This document shows, piece by piece, positions 15,874-23,454 of a DNA stretch of 25,301 nt. The DNA is taken from positions 1 to 25,301 of the forward strand of contig DASZCR010000141.1 in the NCBI GenBank assembly GCA_035942915.1. Direction: 5' to 3'. The position numbers and the translations under genes are program-made. Each line of letters starts with the position of its first letter. Within the stretch, counting starts at the first letter, position 1. The notes beneath the pieces were generated by a model. It saw nothing but the letters and a program-made list of their open reading frames with translations, searched no databases and was not told where the DNA came from. The DNA is from DASZCR01 sp035942915. Lineage in GTDB: Bacteria; Acidobacteriota; Blastocatellia; Pyrinomonadales; Pyrinomonadaceae.

Positions 15874-17070
15874 ATGACCGTCACCCCGAACGAAGAAGTC
15901 GCCGCCTTTGCCCTCTTGTGTGACACGGCGGGCGCTGTGCGGCGTGTCCTCTACGACGGGTTGGGCGCCGGACTAGTGGCGTCAGGCCAACCGTTCGAGT
16001 CTCTCCTGGATTGCATGAGCGATGAGAAGTGCGAGGCGTTTCTCAATACCATACGCGCGAAAGGAGCAGTCTATGACTGGGAGATGAACGTCCCTGTCGG
16101 CGAGCGCGTCAGGTCTTTACACTTCAGCGGGAATGTAACTGCGGATGGAATATTCATTGTCGGGGCGGTCACACGCTCGGCCTTAACAAAGGTTTACAAG
16201 CAGTTCGTCCACATCGGCGGCGGCTCCTCCGTTGACTCGGCCTCTCAAGGTGCGCAGGCATCGCCTCCGATTCTTCCGCAAGAGGACAGAGACAGCGAAC
16301 TCTACGACGAACTAGCGCGACTCAATAACGAGCTTGTCACGACGCAGCGCGAGTTGGTCAAGCGCAACGTCGAACTGGAAAGGCTCAACGAAATCAAGAA
16401 CCAGTTTATCGGGGTCGTCGCACACGACCTACGAAACCCCTTGCAGGTGATAGAGGGGTACAGCCAGATACTCAAAAACGAGGTGCTTGGGGAGCTTTCA
16501 GCAGAGCAACAGAAGGTCATCTCTGTCATCAGAAGAAACAGCGATTTCATGCTCAAGCTGGTGACAGACCTCTTGTATATCTCAAAGATTGAAGCCGGTA
16601 AATTACATCTCGAATTGCAGGAAACGGATTTACTCACATTGCTGGAAAAGAATGTGGAGTTGAATCGTCTCTTAGCAGGGCAGAAGCAGATTGACATCAT
16701 GGTCTCGCATGAGGATGACATCCCTCCGCTCAGAGTTGATGCGCCGAAAATCGAGCAGGTGCTGAACAACCTGATAAGTAACGCCGTCAAATTCTCCTAC
16801 CCGCAGACGACAGTAAAAGTACACACCGCTAAGGCAGAACAGGAGGTTGTCGTCGCCGTCAGCGACGAGGGGCAGGGCATCCCTGAGGGGGAGATTGATA
16901 GATTATTTATTCCGTTTGAAAGCCTCAGCGTGAAAAGCACCGGCGGCGAACAGAGTACGGGGCTTGGGCTGGCAATTGCCAGAAGGATTATCGAAGGGCA
17001 CGGGGGGCGTATCTGGGTGCAGAGCGAGGTGGGTGTCGGGTCAACCTTCAGCTTCTCGCTGCCCCGTTGA
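15874..17070 (+). CDS. Sensor histidine kinase paired with the B12-binding protein
   Basis: 398 residues, no membrane segment. The first ~105 residues resemble a divergent PAS-like domain (LLCDTAGAVRRVLYDGL ... FIVGAVTRSAL). A coiled-coil of about 40 residues (ELYDELARLNNELVTTQREL) leads into the HisKA H-box VVAHDLRNPLQVIEGYSQIL with the phospho-acceptor His184. The ATPase domain has the N-box (EQVLNNLISNAVKF, about 294-307), G1 box DEGQGIPEGE (331-340), F box FIPFES and G2 box TGLGLAIARRIIEGHGG (372-388), so it looks active. It begins 13 bases after the B12 gene ends, so the two probably form one unit. No response regulator lies in the window. The ATG at 15874 has only a poor ribosome site, consistent with translation coupled to the gene before it. 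Confidence 0.93.
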   Translation: MTVTPNEEVAAFALLCDTAGAVRRVLYDGLGAGLVASGQPFESLLDCMSDEKCEAFLNTIRAKGAVYDWEMNVPVGERVRSLHFSGNVTADGIFIVGAVTRSALTKVYKQFVHIGGGSSVDSASQGAQASPPILPQEDRDSELYDELARLNNELVTTQRELVKRNVELERLNEIKNQFIGVVAHDLRNPLQVIEGYSQILKNEVLGELSAEQQKVISVIRRNSDFMLKLVTDLLYISKIEAGKLHLELQETDLLTLLEKNVELNRLLAGQKQIDIMVSHEDDIPPLRVDAPKIEQVLNNLISNAVKFSYPQTTVKVHTAKAEQEVVVAVSDEGQGIPEGEIDRLFIPFESLSVKSTGGEQSTGLGLAIARRIIEGHGGRIWVQSEVGVGSTFSFSLPR

Positions 17071-17102
17071 CATCCGGGAAAGTTAAGCAGGGGCATCGAT
17101 AA

Positions 17103-19016
17103 ATGCGACCAGAAGCGGGAAGGACAGAGACAGACCGAACGGGCTATCGTCCCATCGGCGATTACGCGCTCATCGGCGATGCACATACGGCCGCGCTTGT
17201 GGCGCGCGACGGCTCGATTGATTGGTGCTGCTGGCCTCGCTTCGACAGCCCGGCCGTCTTCTGTCGCCTCCTCGATGCCCGTCAAGGCGGGTGGTTTCGC
17301 GTCGGCCCGGCCGCTGCACACACCGCCACGCGCTCTTACATCCAGACGACAAACGTGCTGACGACGACGTTCGAGACCGACGAGGGCAAATTCCGTCTGA
17401 CCGATTTCATGCCGGTCACAAGACTCACGGACAGCCATCGTGGTGAGGACATCGCGCCCGGCTACATGATTCTTCGCCTCGTCGAAGGACTCGCGGGAAC
17501 GGGCGATGTCGAGGTCAGCTTTCGCCCCACTTTCAACTACGCGCTCGCCGAGACGCTTCTCACGCCGCATGAACACGGCGCGTTGGCGCATGCGGGAAGG
17601 GAAGGGCTTGGCCTCTCTTGTCCGGTTCGTTTGCAGGCGGACGATTCGGGCGCGCTCACAGGTCGTCTCACAGTCCGGCCGCACGAGCGCATCTGGATTT
17701 CGCTTACTTACTACCCGGACACGGGCCGACAGGAAATTACAGTTGCACCCGCCAGTTACGACGCGGAGCTTGAAAGGACTCTCGGTTACTGGCGCGAGTG
17801 GTGGCACACCTGCCGCTATGACGGGCAGTACACCGAACTCGTGCGCCGCAGCGCGCTCACTCTCAAGCTGCTGACGTTCGAGCCGACGGGCGCGCTCGTC
17901 GCCGCGGCGACGACCTCTCTGCCGGAGCAGATTGGCGGCGTGCGCAACTGGGATTACCGCTACACGTGGCTGCGTGACTCATCGCTTATCCTCTACGCGC
18001 TTCAGCTTCTCGGCTATACGGAAGAAGCAACCGACTTCTTCGAGTGGCTCGACAGCCTGTGCATCACTTGTCGCGGTAAGCTGCAAATCATGTACACGAT
18101 TGACGGCCGGTCAGAGATTCCCGAACACACACTGGAACATCTCGAAGGCTATCGCCGGTCGAGGCCGGTGAGAATAGGCAACGCCGCTTTCGAGCAGAAA
18201 CAGTTGGACATTTACGGCGAAGTTCTGGACGCCGTGCACCTCTACCACACGAGGACGAACAGCGCCGTGCGGCAAGAGTGGTGGGACGAGGTGAAGTTCA
18301 TGGCTGAGCAGACGGTTGAAAGGTGGCGCGAGCCTGACTATGGAATTTGGGAAGTGAGAGGCGGCGCGCGACAGTTCCTCTACTCGAAACTGATGTGCTG
18401 GGTGGCGCTCGACCGTGCCGTCAAACTGGCCGAACACGCACATGCGGAAGCCGAGGTGCGACGTTGGAGCAGGGCGCGTGAAGAGATACGCCGGGCGATT
18501 CTCACGGAAGGTTATAACAAGGAGGTCGGGGCTTTTACGCAGGCTTTCGGTGAACCACACCTTGATGCCAGTGCGCTCGTCATCCCGCTCTCAGGATTTC
18601 TTCCGGCCAGCGACCCAAGAGTGCTCTCGACGGTCGAGCGTGTGCAGGAACGGCTGACCTCGAACGGCCTCGTCTATCGTTATTTGACTGACGACGGGTT
18701 GCCCGGAGGCGAGGCAACCTTTGCCCTCTGTAGTTTCTGGTTGGTGGACAATCTGGCGATGCAGGGGCGCGCGGAGGAGGCGCGGGCGCTGTTTGAAAAA
18801 ATCGTCGGCTATGCCAACGACCTCGGCCTGTTAGCCGAAGAGATTGACCCTGTAAGCGGCGAGCTTTTGGGAAACTACCCGCAAGGGTTTTCGCATCTGG
18901 CGCTGATTCGCTCGGCGCTCAACATCTCTAAGTGCGAGGCCGCAGGCTCCGAAACGCAGGCTGCGACCTCGGCTGAAAGGGCAGAGGAAACGGAACGCAC
19001 AGTTCAGCTTCACTGA
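17103..19016 (+). CDS. Glycoside hydrolase family 15 (glucoamylase/trehalase-like)
   Basis: 637 residues, the usual full length. The N-terminal beta-sandwich domain opens with GYRPIGDYALIGDAHTAALVARDGSIDWCCWPRFDSPAVF, standard for bacterial GH15. The (alpha/alpha)6 catalytic barrel has GGVRNWDYRYTWLRDSS (278-294), the acid motif DYGIWEVRG with Glu417, QFLYSKLMCWVALDRAV, and near 580 the base motif AEEIDPVSGELLGNYPQGFSHLAL. It should release glucose from the ends of alpha-glucans or split trehalose; several actinobacterial relatives with this layout are trehalases. No signal peptide, so it works on internal stores. It begins 32 bases after the kinase gene on the same strand and may be read through from it. 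Confidence 0.92.
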   Translation: MRPEAGRTETDRTGYRPIGDYALIGDAHTAALVARDGSIDWCCWPRFDSPAVFCRLLDARQGGWFRVGPAAAHTATRSYIQTTNVLTTTFETDEGKFRLTDFMPVTRLTDSHRGEDIAPGYMILRLVEGLAGTGDVEVSFRPTFNYALAETLLTPHEHGALAHAGREGLGLSCPVRLQADDSGALTGRLTVRPHERIWISLTYYPDTGRQEITVAPASYDAELERTLGYWREWWHTCRYDGQYTELVRRSALTLKLLTFEPTGALVAAATTSLPEQIGGVRNWDYRYTWLRDSSLILYALQLLGYTEEATDFFEWLDSLCITCRGKLQIMYTIDGRSEIPEHTLEHLEGYRRSRPVRIGNAAFEQKQLDIYGEVLDAVHLYHTRTNSAVRQEWWDEVKFMAEQTVERWREPDYGIWEVRGGARQFLYSKLMCWVALDRAVKLAEHAHAEAEVRRWSRAREEIRRAILTEGYNKEVGAFTQAFGEPHLDASALVIPLSGFLPASDPRVLSTVERVQERLTSNGLVYRYLTDDGLPGGEATFALCSFWLVDNLAMQGRAEEARALFEKIVGYANDLGLLAEEIDPVSGELLGNYPQGFSHLALIRSALNISKCEAAGSETQAATSAERAEETERTVQLH

Positions 19017-19039
19017 ACTTATCTGCTTTGAAGCCTCCC

Positions 19040-19597
19040 TCACAGCATTTTCTGCATCGTGACTATCACCATCGGCGAATCGCCCGGAACATGGCTGTAG
19101 GCGACCCAGTAGCCCGCCTGCGGGTACGTCACCATCTTGTAGAGAGAACCATCGGGTTTGGCCTCAATGTTCGTGCCTAAGACGGCCGTCGGCAGCGGCG
19201 CGCCACTGTCCTTACCAATGTAGGTCGTAATGATGGCGTGCACCTTACCGTCGCGGTAGTAGACCCGCGCCCGCTCTCTCTCCGAGAAGACGAAGAAGTC
19301 CATTTCATCGCTCTTCTCAGCAGGCTTGCCGAGCTTCGCACGCGCGTCTGCGGCGCTGATGCCGAGCGTCACACCCTTGTACTCGCGCAGCAGAGGCTCG
19401 CTCCCCACTTCAACCCCGGCGGTCTGACTTGTGCTAACGGTTTCGCCCTGCGTCTTCGCCTCCGACGCCTTTTCAGTCTGAGCCTGCGCGCCGGCAGACA
19501 CGAAGACCAGCAGAAGCAGGGTCGCTAAAATGGAGACGTGACGTGCGCGTTCGGGAAGATGTCTGATGGCATTGATGCTATTGAGTGAATTAATCAT
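19040..19597 (-). CDS. Small exported protein, possible BamE/SmpA-like fold
   Basis: 185 residues; ATG 19597 is preceded by a textbook AGGAGGT six bases upstream. HVSILATLLLLVFVSAGAQAQ is a signal peptide with cleavage after AQA. A low-complexity Thr/Ser/Glu linker (about 42-68) leads to a compact domain: EYKGVTLGISAADARAKLGKPAEKSDEMDFFVFSERERARVYYRDGKVHAIITTYIG. The LGxSxxxxRxxLGxP turn followed by three strands is like SmpA/OmlA/BamE and related periplasmic domains, but no lipobox Cys is present, so it is probably soluble. Function unknown. It converges on the GH15 gene (24 bases between stops) and diverges from the MarR gene with a shared operator-like site. Confidence 0.75.
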   Translation of the reverse strand: MINSLNSINAIRHLPERARHVSILATLLLLVFVSAGAQAQTEKASEAKTQGETVSTSQTAGVEVGSEPLLREYKGVTLGISAADARAKLGKPAEKSDEMDFFVFSERERARVYYRDGKVHAIITTYIGKDSGAPLPTAVLGTNIEAKPDGSLYKMVTYPQAGYWVAYSHVPGDSPMVIVTMQKML

Positions 19598-19690
19598 GGT
19601 TACCTCCTAATTTGTAGCTTGGACAGTCTCTAGCACCGCCCGTCGAAAGCGAGCCGCCTGTAACTCGGCAATTTCTCCGGGCTGCGGTTG

Positions 19691-19713
19691 TATAATCGGA
19701 TAAGAAGATTATA
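19691..19713. promoter_or_regulatory. Operator-like palindrome TATAATC-9-GATTATA in the marR divergent promoter
   Basis: TATAATC at 19691-19697 and GATTATA at 19707-19713 are exact inverted repeats around nine bases, total 23. TATAAT is itself a consensus -10 box and occurs on both strands here. It sits 73 bases before the MarR ATG and 94 before the exported-protein ATG. MarR dimers bind palindromes of this size and usually repress their own promoter, so both genes could be under the regulator's control. That link is inference. Confidence 0.5.
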
Positions 19714-19785
19714 TGTCGCAGTACGACGTAAATCAACAGCGCAATTTCAGAATAGAAACCTGAGAGGAGTTGAATTGATAAGCGT

Positions 19786-20226
19786 ATGCCCAAATCACGA
19801 AAGCGTCTGACTAAGAAAGAGTACGAATCGCTCTCGGCCTTTCGTTACGCGCTCAGACGTTTTCTCAGGTTCAGCGAAGAGGCAGCCGAATCCGTCGGTC
19901 TCACACCGCAGCAACATCAGGCGCTACTGGCTATCAAAGGGTTCCCCGGACGCGAACATGCGACAAACGGAGAACTGGCCGAACGCCTACAGATTAAACA
20001 TCACAGCGTTGTCGGGCTGGTCAATCGTTTGGAGGCGCAGGGTCTCATCGTCAGGGAGCAGGGCGACAGCGACCGGCGCGAAGTCTACGTCAGCCTGACG
20101 GAACAAGGAGCCGAGCTACTCGAACGCCTCACGGCCATCCATCAGGAAGAGCTGCGACACATCGCGCCGCTGTTGAGCGCGCTATTAGAGGATGTCACTG
20201 TCAGCGGGAGCGAATCTCCGGTTTGA
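19786..20226 (+). CDS. MarR family transcriptional regulator
   Basis: 146 residues; the ATG at 19786 is the first start after an in-frame TGA. The winged helix lies at about 40-115: LTPQQHQALLAIKGFPG, then TNGELAERLQIKHHSVVGLVNRLEAQGLIVREQ (helix-turn-helix with the recognition helix HHSVVGLVNRLE), and the wing DSDRREVYVSLTEQGAELLERL, with the invariant D-x-R-x(3)-V-x-LT-x-x-G of MarR. Helices at both ends (FRYALRRFLRFSEEAAE and HQEELRHIAPLLSALL) form the dimer interface. MarR proteins release DNA when they bind small phenolics or when oxidised; no cysteine is present here, so redox sensing is unlikely. The likely targets are itself and the divergent exported protein. Confidence 0.92.
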   Translation: MPKSRKRLTKKEYESLSAFRYALRRFLRFSEEAAESVGLTPQQHQALLAIKGFPGREHATNGELAERLQIKHHSVVGLVNRLEAQGLIVREQGDSDRREVYVSLTEQGAELLERLTAIHQEELRHIAPLLSALLEDVTVSGSESPV

Positions 20227-20231
20227 TTAGG

Positions 20232-20263
20232 GCGCGACCGTCACAAGCACGCGCCGGTCGCGC
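20232..20263 (+). terminator. Hairpin after marR
   Basis: GCGCGACCG (20232-20240) and CGGTCGCGC (20255-20263) pair perfectly, six bases after the MarR stop. There is no T-run, so it is a weak intrinsic terminator or an mRNA end stabiliser. Confidence 0.55.
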
Positions 20264-20324
20264 ATGACGTGCGGCGCTACCGGAAACGACCGCTGCGATT
20301 GTTCACGGTCATGGTGCGTTATGA

Positions 20325-20362
20325 AAACGAGCGTCGGGGATGGTCGTCGCCGACGCTCGTTT
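20325..20362. terminator. Bidirectional terminator between marR and mug
   Basis: AAACGAGCGTCGG (20325-20337) and CCGACGCTCGTTT (20350-20362) form a 13-bp stem around 12 bases. The ends give an A-run/T-run on both strands, so it can stop rightward MarR transcripts and the leftward four-gene transcript ending at 20372. Confidence 0.75.
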
Positions 20363-20371
20363 CCAATCTCG

Positions 20372-20932
20372 CTATCCCTTTTCTATTGATATACGCATCT
20401 CTTTATATACTCTTGCTAAATCCTCAAGCCTGTAATGAGCATTAAGACCGCTTGGATTTGGAACTACCCACACCAGAGCCTCTGCTAATCTCTCTTCCTG
20501 TCGGCCGATTACCGCAGCTTTCTTTCCGAATGCCTCACGATAGGCGCTGATGCCGAGCACGGCGACAGCTTTCGGAGCATACCGTCGCACTTTCGCTTCA
20601 AGCATTTTGCCGCCCTTAATATATTCCTCCTGCTTTAATTCTGCTGCTGAAGCAGTCGCCCGCTCAACTATATTCGTGATGCCGTAACCGTGTTCCAGCA
20701 AGCGTGTGTCCTCGAAGGCTGAGAACAACCTATCGGTGAATCCTGCTGCATACAAGGTCGGCCAAAACCTGTTTCCCGGTCTGGCGAAATGATGTCCTAC
20801 TGCTGCTGAATACAGGCTCGGATTTATTCCACAGAATAAAATCTTCAATCCGGGAGCAATCACATCCGTCATCTTCTTTCCGAAGGCACTCAGGACTTGC
20901 TCTTTTGTCGGCTTCCATCTCTGATTCGACAT
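20372..20932 (-). CDS. mug: G/U(T) mismatch-specific DNA glycosylase Mug (TDG family)
   Basis: 186 residues. Family motifs are intact: LKILFCGINPSLYSAAVGHHFARPGNRFWPTLY holds the active-site loop GINPS (Asn37, the catalytic Asn of Mug) and the GHHFARPGNRFW signature; PNPSGLNAHY near 158-167 is the second motif, the intercalating loop that probes the opposite guanine. Mug/TDG enzymes remove uracil, thymine or damaged pyrimidines paired with G, starting base-excision repair in the cytoplasm. The ATG at 20932 has a weak ribosome site and stands 40 bases after the transporter gene, so it is likely the last gene of a leftward transcript. Codon use looks less GC-rich than most neighbours. Confidence 0.93.
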   Translation of the reverse strand: MSNQRWKPTKEQVLSAFGKKMTDVIAPGLKILFCGINPSLYSAAVGHHFARPGNRFWPTLYAAGFTDRLFSAFEDTRLLEHGYGITNIVERATASAAELKQEEYIKGGKMLEAKVRRYAPKAVAVLGISAYREAFGKKAAVIGRQEERLAEALVWVVPNPSGLNAHYRLEDLARVYKEMRISIEKG

Positions 20933-20972
20933 ACTGAAATAATACTCACTCGCCGCACAGCCGCGCGGCCTT

Positions 20973-21695
20973 TTAGCTCGACGGCTGTTCGAGTTTGATT
21001 TTGAAGGGGTTGAAGTCTGTGCCTCGGTCGTAGTAATCCTCCTGCTCAGCCCGCTTGAGGAAGCCGACGATTTTGTAGGTCACGGGCGTCATGACGGCCT
21101 CGACTCCAACCTTGACGAGGAAGTTCGAGGTCATCACGGCGAGCACCAGCGAGGTCGGCCACTCGCCGAGGAAAGCAAGCGGATAAAAGATGAGCGAGTC
21201 AACGCCCTGCCCGACGATGGTCGAGCCGATGGTGCGCAACCAGAGGAAGCGTCCTGCCGTCTTCAACTTGAGCTTGGCGAGCACGTAGGAGTTGATGAAG
21301 TCACCAGCCCAGAACGCCGTCAGAGATGCGGCGACAATCCGGGGCGTCTGGCCGTAGACCAGAACGTAAGCGGCTTGATGCGGCCAATCGGGCGCGGGCG
21401 GCAGCGCAATCACCGCCCAACTCATCAACGAGGCGAAGCCAAGCGCCGCGAATCCCGCCCAGATGACGCGCCGCGAGCGTGCATAGCCGTAAACTTCCGT
21501 CAGGATGTCGCCGAAGATATAGCTGATAGGGAAGAAGAAGATACCGGCTCCGACCGAGTAACCGGCAATCTGACAAACCTTCCCGACCCCAATCAGGCTG
21601 GAACAGAGCAGGACAGTAACGAACGATACCATCACCAAGTCGTAATACTTATAAGCGCGCCGCCTCGCGCCCTGTACGACCACAGATGTTTCCAA
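20973..21695 (-). CDS. yhhQ: Queuosine precursor transporter (YhhQ/VUT family)
   Basis: 240 residues. The start is taken as TTG at 21695, seven bases after GGGAGG; a TTG six codons upstream lies before that site and a GTG four codons later is also possible. About six transmembrane helices. Family motifs: YKYYDLVMVSFVTVLLCSSLIGVGKV, FPISYIFGDILTEVYGYARSRRVIWAGF (the FPxxYxxxDxxxExYG signature), TAFWAGDFINSYVLAKLK, WLRTIGSTIVGQGVDSLIFYPLAFLG. YhhQ imports preQ0/preQ1 or queuine for making the tRNA base queuosine. No other queuosine gene is in view. It starts 18 bases after the DinB stop, so the two are co-transcribed. Confidence 0.92.
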   Translation of the reverse strand: METSVVVQGARRRAYKYYDLVMVSFVTVLLCSSLIGVGKVCQIAGYSVGAGIFFFPISYIFGDILTEVYGYARSRRVIWAGFAALGFASLMSWAVIALPPAPDWPHQAAYVLVYGQTPRIVAASLTAFWAGDFINSYVLAKLKLKTAGRFLWLRTIGSTIVGQGVDSLIFYPLAFLGEWPTSLVLAVMTSNFLVKVGVEAVMTPVTYKIVGFLKRAEQEDYYDRGTDFNPFKIKLEQPSS

Positions 21696-21713
21696 AAGTT
21701 GACCTCCCTGCAA

Positions 21714-22238
21714 TCATCTATTCAAGATAGACAAATAAGCCCGCCAAGGCCCCACTGCTTCGTCATACTGCTTCGCCATCACACGGACAATCTGCCCGAC
21801 ATGGCCGAGGTCATGCACCACCCACGTCGCGAGCAACTGACCGAGCGTCACCACCCCCAGTTCAGGATGCATTCCACGCTTGTCCAGCATCTCCGGCGTT
21901 AAATTCATCTCCTCCAGTTCCTTCAAACTCTCTCCGCGCAGACGCTCGAACGTAGCCAGCAATTCGCCTACAGATTGACCCTTCGATTGCTCAAACATGG
22001 CGAAGCGGTCGAACGGCTCGAAAGGGCGTCCTTCGCCGTCATTCAGGATGATTTTCGCACGGGGAATCCAATCGGTCTGCTCGCCGTGAATGAGATGACC
22101 GAGAACGTCGAAAGGACTCCAACTATCAGCCCCTTCATCTGACAGAACCCATTCGTCCGGCAGTTGACCGAGCAGAGAATTCAACGTGGCGGGAGTCCGC
22201 TTGAGAATCTCTCTGGCCTGTTCAAGTTGAAATTCCAT
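21714..22238 (-). CDS. DinB family protein
   Basis: 174 residues from the ATG at 22238, with AGGAGGTG upstream; an ATG 13 codons earlier lies before that site and is rejected. It is a four-helix bundle: LEQAREILKRTPATLNSLLGQL, WSPFDVLGHLIHGEQTDWIPRAKIIL, VGELLATFERLRGESLKELEEM, and LGQLLATWVVHDLGHVGQIVRVMAKQY. The His of GHLIH and the two of HDLGHVGQI are the three metal ligands of the DinB/YfiT fold. Members are thiol transferases (bacillithiol or mycothiol dependent) or damage-induced proteins of unknown role; the substrate here is open. It precedes the queuosine-precursor transporter in a leftward set. Confidence 0.88.
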   Translation of the reverse strand: MEFQLEQAREILKRTPATLNSLLGQLPDEWVLSDEGADSWSPFDVLGHLIHGEQTDWIPRAKIILNDGEGRPFEPFDRFAMFEQSKGQSVGELLATFERLRGESLKELEEMNLTPEMLDKRGMHPELGVVTLGQLLATWVVHDLGHVGQIVRVMAKQYDEAVGPWRAYLSILNR

Positions 22239-22316
22239 AATTGACACACCTCCTAAATGTCGTCTCTTAATCATCACTGACGACGACTCTCATCTTCAGA
22301 GCCGCCGAACCTCAGT

Positions 22317-22931
22317 CTATTTTCCGGTCTTGCGATTCGCCGCTTTTTTCAAATAGTTTTGCGGGTCGAAGTCGGCGATATCAATTTTGCCGAAATGCTT
22401 TGGCGGCGTATAGACTTTGAGCTTGCCCTTGTTCGGGTTGGACGTGTGATAGGAATATTCTTCGACGCGGACAAGCTGCCACGTCTTATCAATCCGCGAG
22501 TAATTGAATTTGTAGCTATATCGCCAGCGCCACGCGCTTCCGCCGTAATGTTCGACGGTGAAGGTGTTGCGGCCGGTTATAAAGCCCTCGAACGGGTCGC
22601 CGAAGATACCGCCACACTGCGAACACATGATGATTCGCTCGTTACGTTTCGCTAAAGTCAGCTTGCCGTCAGCGCCGCGCAACAGAATCAGGAGCGGGCG
22701 TTGATTGACGGGGAGGCCATCTTCATCCTTCGCCGGATTCTCTCTTTCCAGCGCGAGAATAAAATCCTCACGACTGTCGCCGTTCAAATCCCCTCTTTCG
22801 ACCGCAATGACCTTCGTGCCTCCTTCGACGAACAGCGCGACTTCCGCAGGGGCTTTTATTTCGCTCTCCTGCGCGGTGATGAACAGAGCCGCAACGCACA
22901 ACCAAATTACAGTCATGACAAACTTTCGCAT
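22317..22931 (-). CDS. Exported protein with FG-GAP/VCBS-like calcium motif
   Basis: 204 residues; GGAAGGAG lies five bases before ATG 22931. MRKFVMTVIWLCVAALFITAQ is a signal peptide. ERGDLNGDSREDFILALE (about 45-62) has the DxNxDxxxD calcium loop of FG-GAP/VCBS repeats, one copy only. Further on are LLILLRGADGKLTLAKRNERI, CSQCGGIFGDPFEGFITGRNTFTVEHYGGSAWRWRYSYKFNYSRIDKTWQLVRVE. The GGxFGDPFEG...HYGGSAWRW block looks like a conserved exported family seen in several phyla; I cannot name a function. It is the first gene of the leftward set, 78 bases ahead of DinB, and is not clearly on the same message. Confidence 0.75.
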   Translation of the reverse strand: MRKFVMTVIWLCVAALFITAQESEIKAPAEVALFVEGGTKVIAVERGDLNGDSREDFILALERENPAKDEDGLPVNQRPLLILLRGADGKLTLAKRNERIIMCSQCGGIFGDPFEGFITGRNTFTVEHYGGSAWRWRYSYKFNYSRIDKTWQLVRVEEYSYHTSNPNKGKLKVYTPPKHFGKIDIADFDPQNYLKKAANRKTGK

Positions 22932-23165
22932 TCGCTCTCCTTCCGGTTAACCATCGGCAATCGCTTCGACGCTGACGTGCGGTCGGCCGCATAGTGCTGT
23001 CGGGCGCGTCCTGCCAACCGAATAGCTATAGTTTTATAGAGATGAACTTACCACGACTTCGGCCGCGCCCGGCATATCTTTCCTTCGTCCAGACACGCGC
23101 CCGATACTGAAACGGCACGCCCTCTCGTGAGCGCGGCTTCACCGTCGCGTGTTCTCTAAAAAGTC

Positions 23166-23194
23166 TTGTCAGTTATGGGTCTCATCTATAAAAT
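23166..23194 (+). promoter_or_regulatory. Sigma70-like promoter for the heme peroxidase
   Basis: TTGTCA (23166-23171, five of six) and TAAAAT (23189-23194, five of six) stand 17 bases apart. The start would be near 23201, giving a leader of about 250 bases to ATG 23455. In 22932-23454 the only other structure I see is the palindrome AACTCT-TG-AGAGTT at 23387-23400, 40 bases before the ribosome site, which could be a regulatory hairpin or operator. No gene is credible in this gap. Confidence 0.6.
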
Positions 23195-23454
23195 GTGTGC
23201 CGTTAAAGCTCCGTCTTCTGTGCAGGCGGCGTCCGAATCGGTCTCCAAAGCATCCTCGCCGCACCTTCATCGGACGCACACCGGCATCGCGGTCAGACCT
23301 CACCGGTTCAACGGCCTTACTGATTCCCAAGAGGGACTTCGCAGGCTCGGAGTTCACGGCTGCCCCGGTGCTTCCTCCGGTTGGATAACTCTTGAGAGTT
23401 GCCTTCCGGCCTTCACAATCCAATCTCACCAACTCACATCAGGAGAAAACGCAC

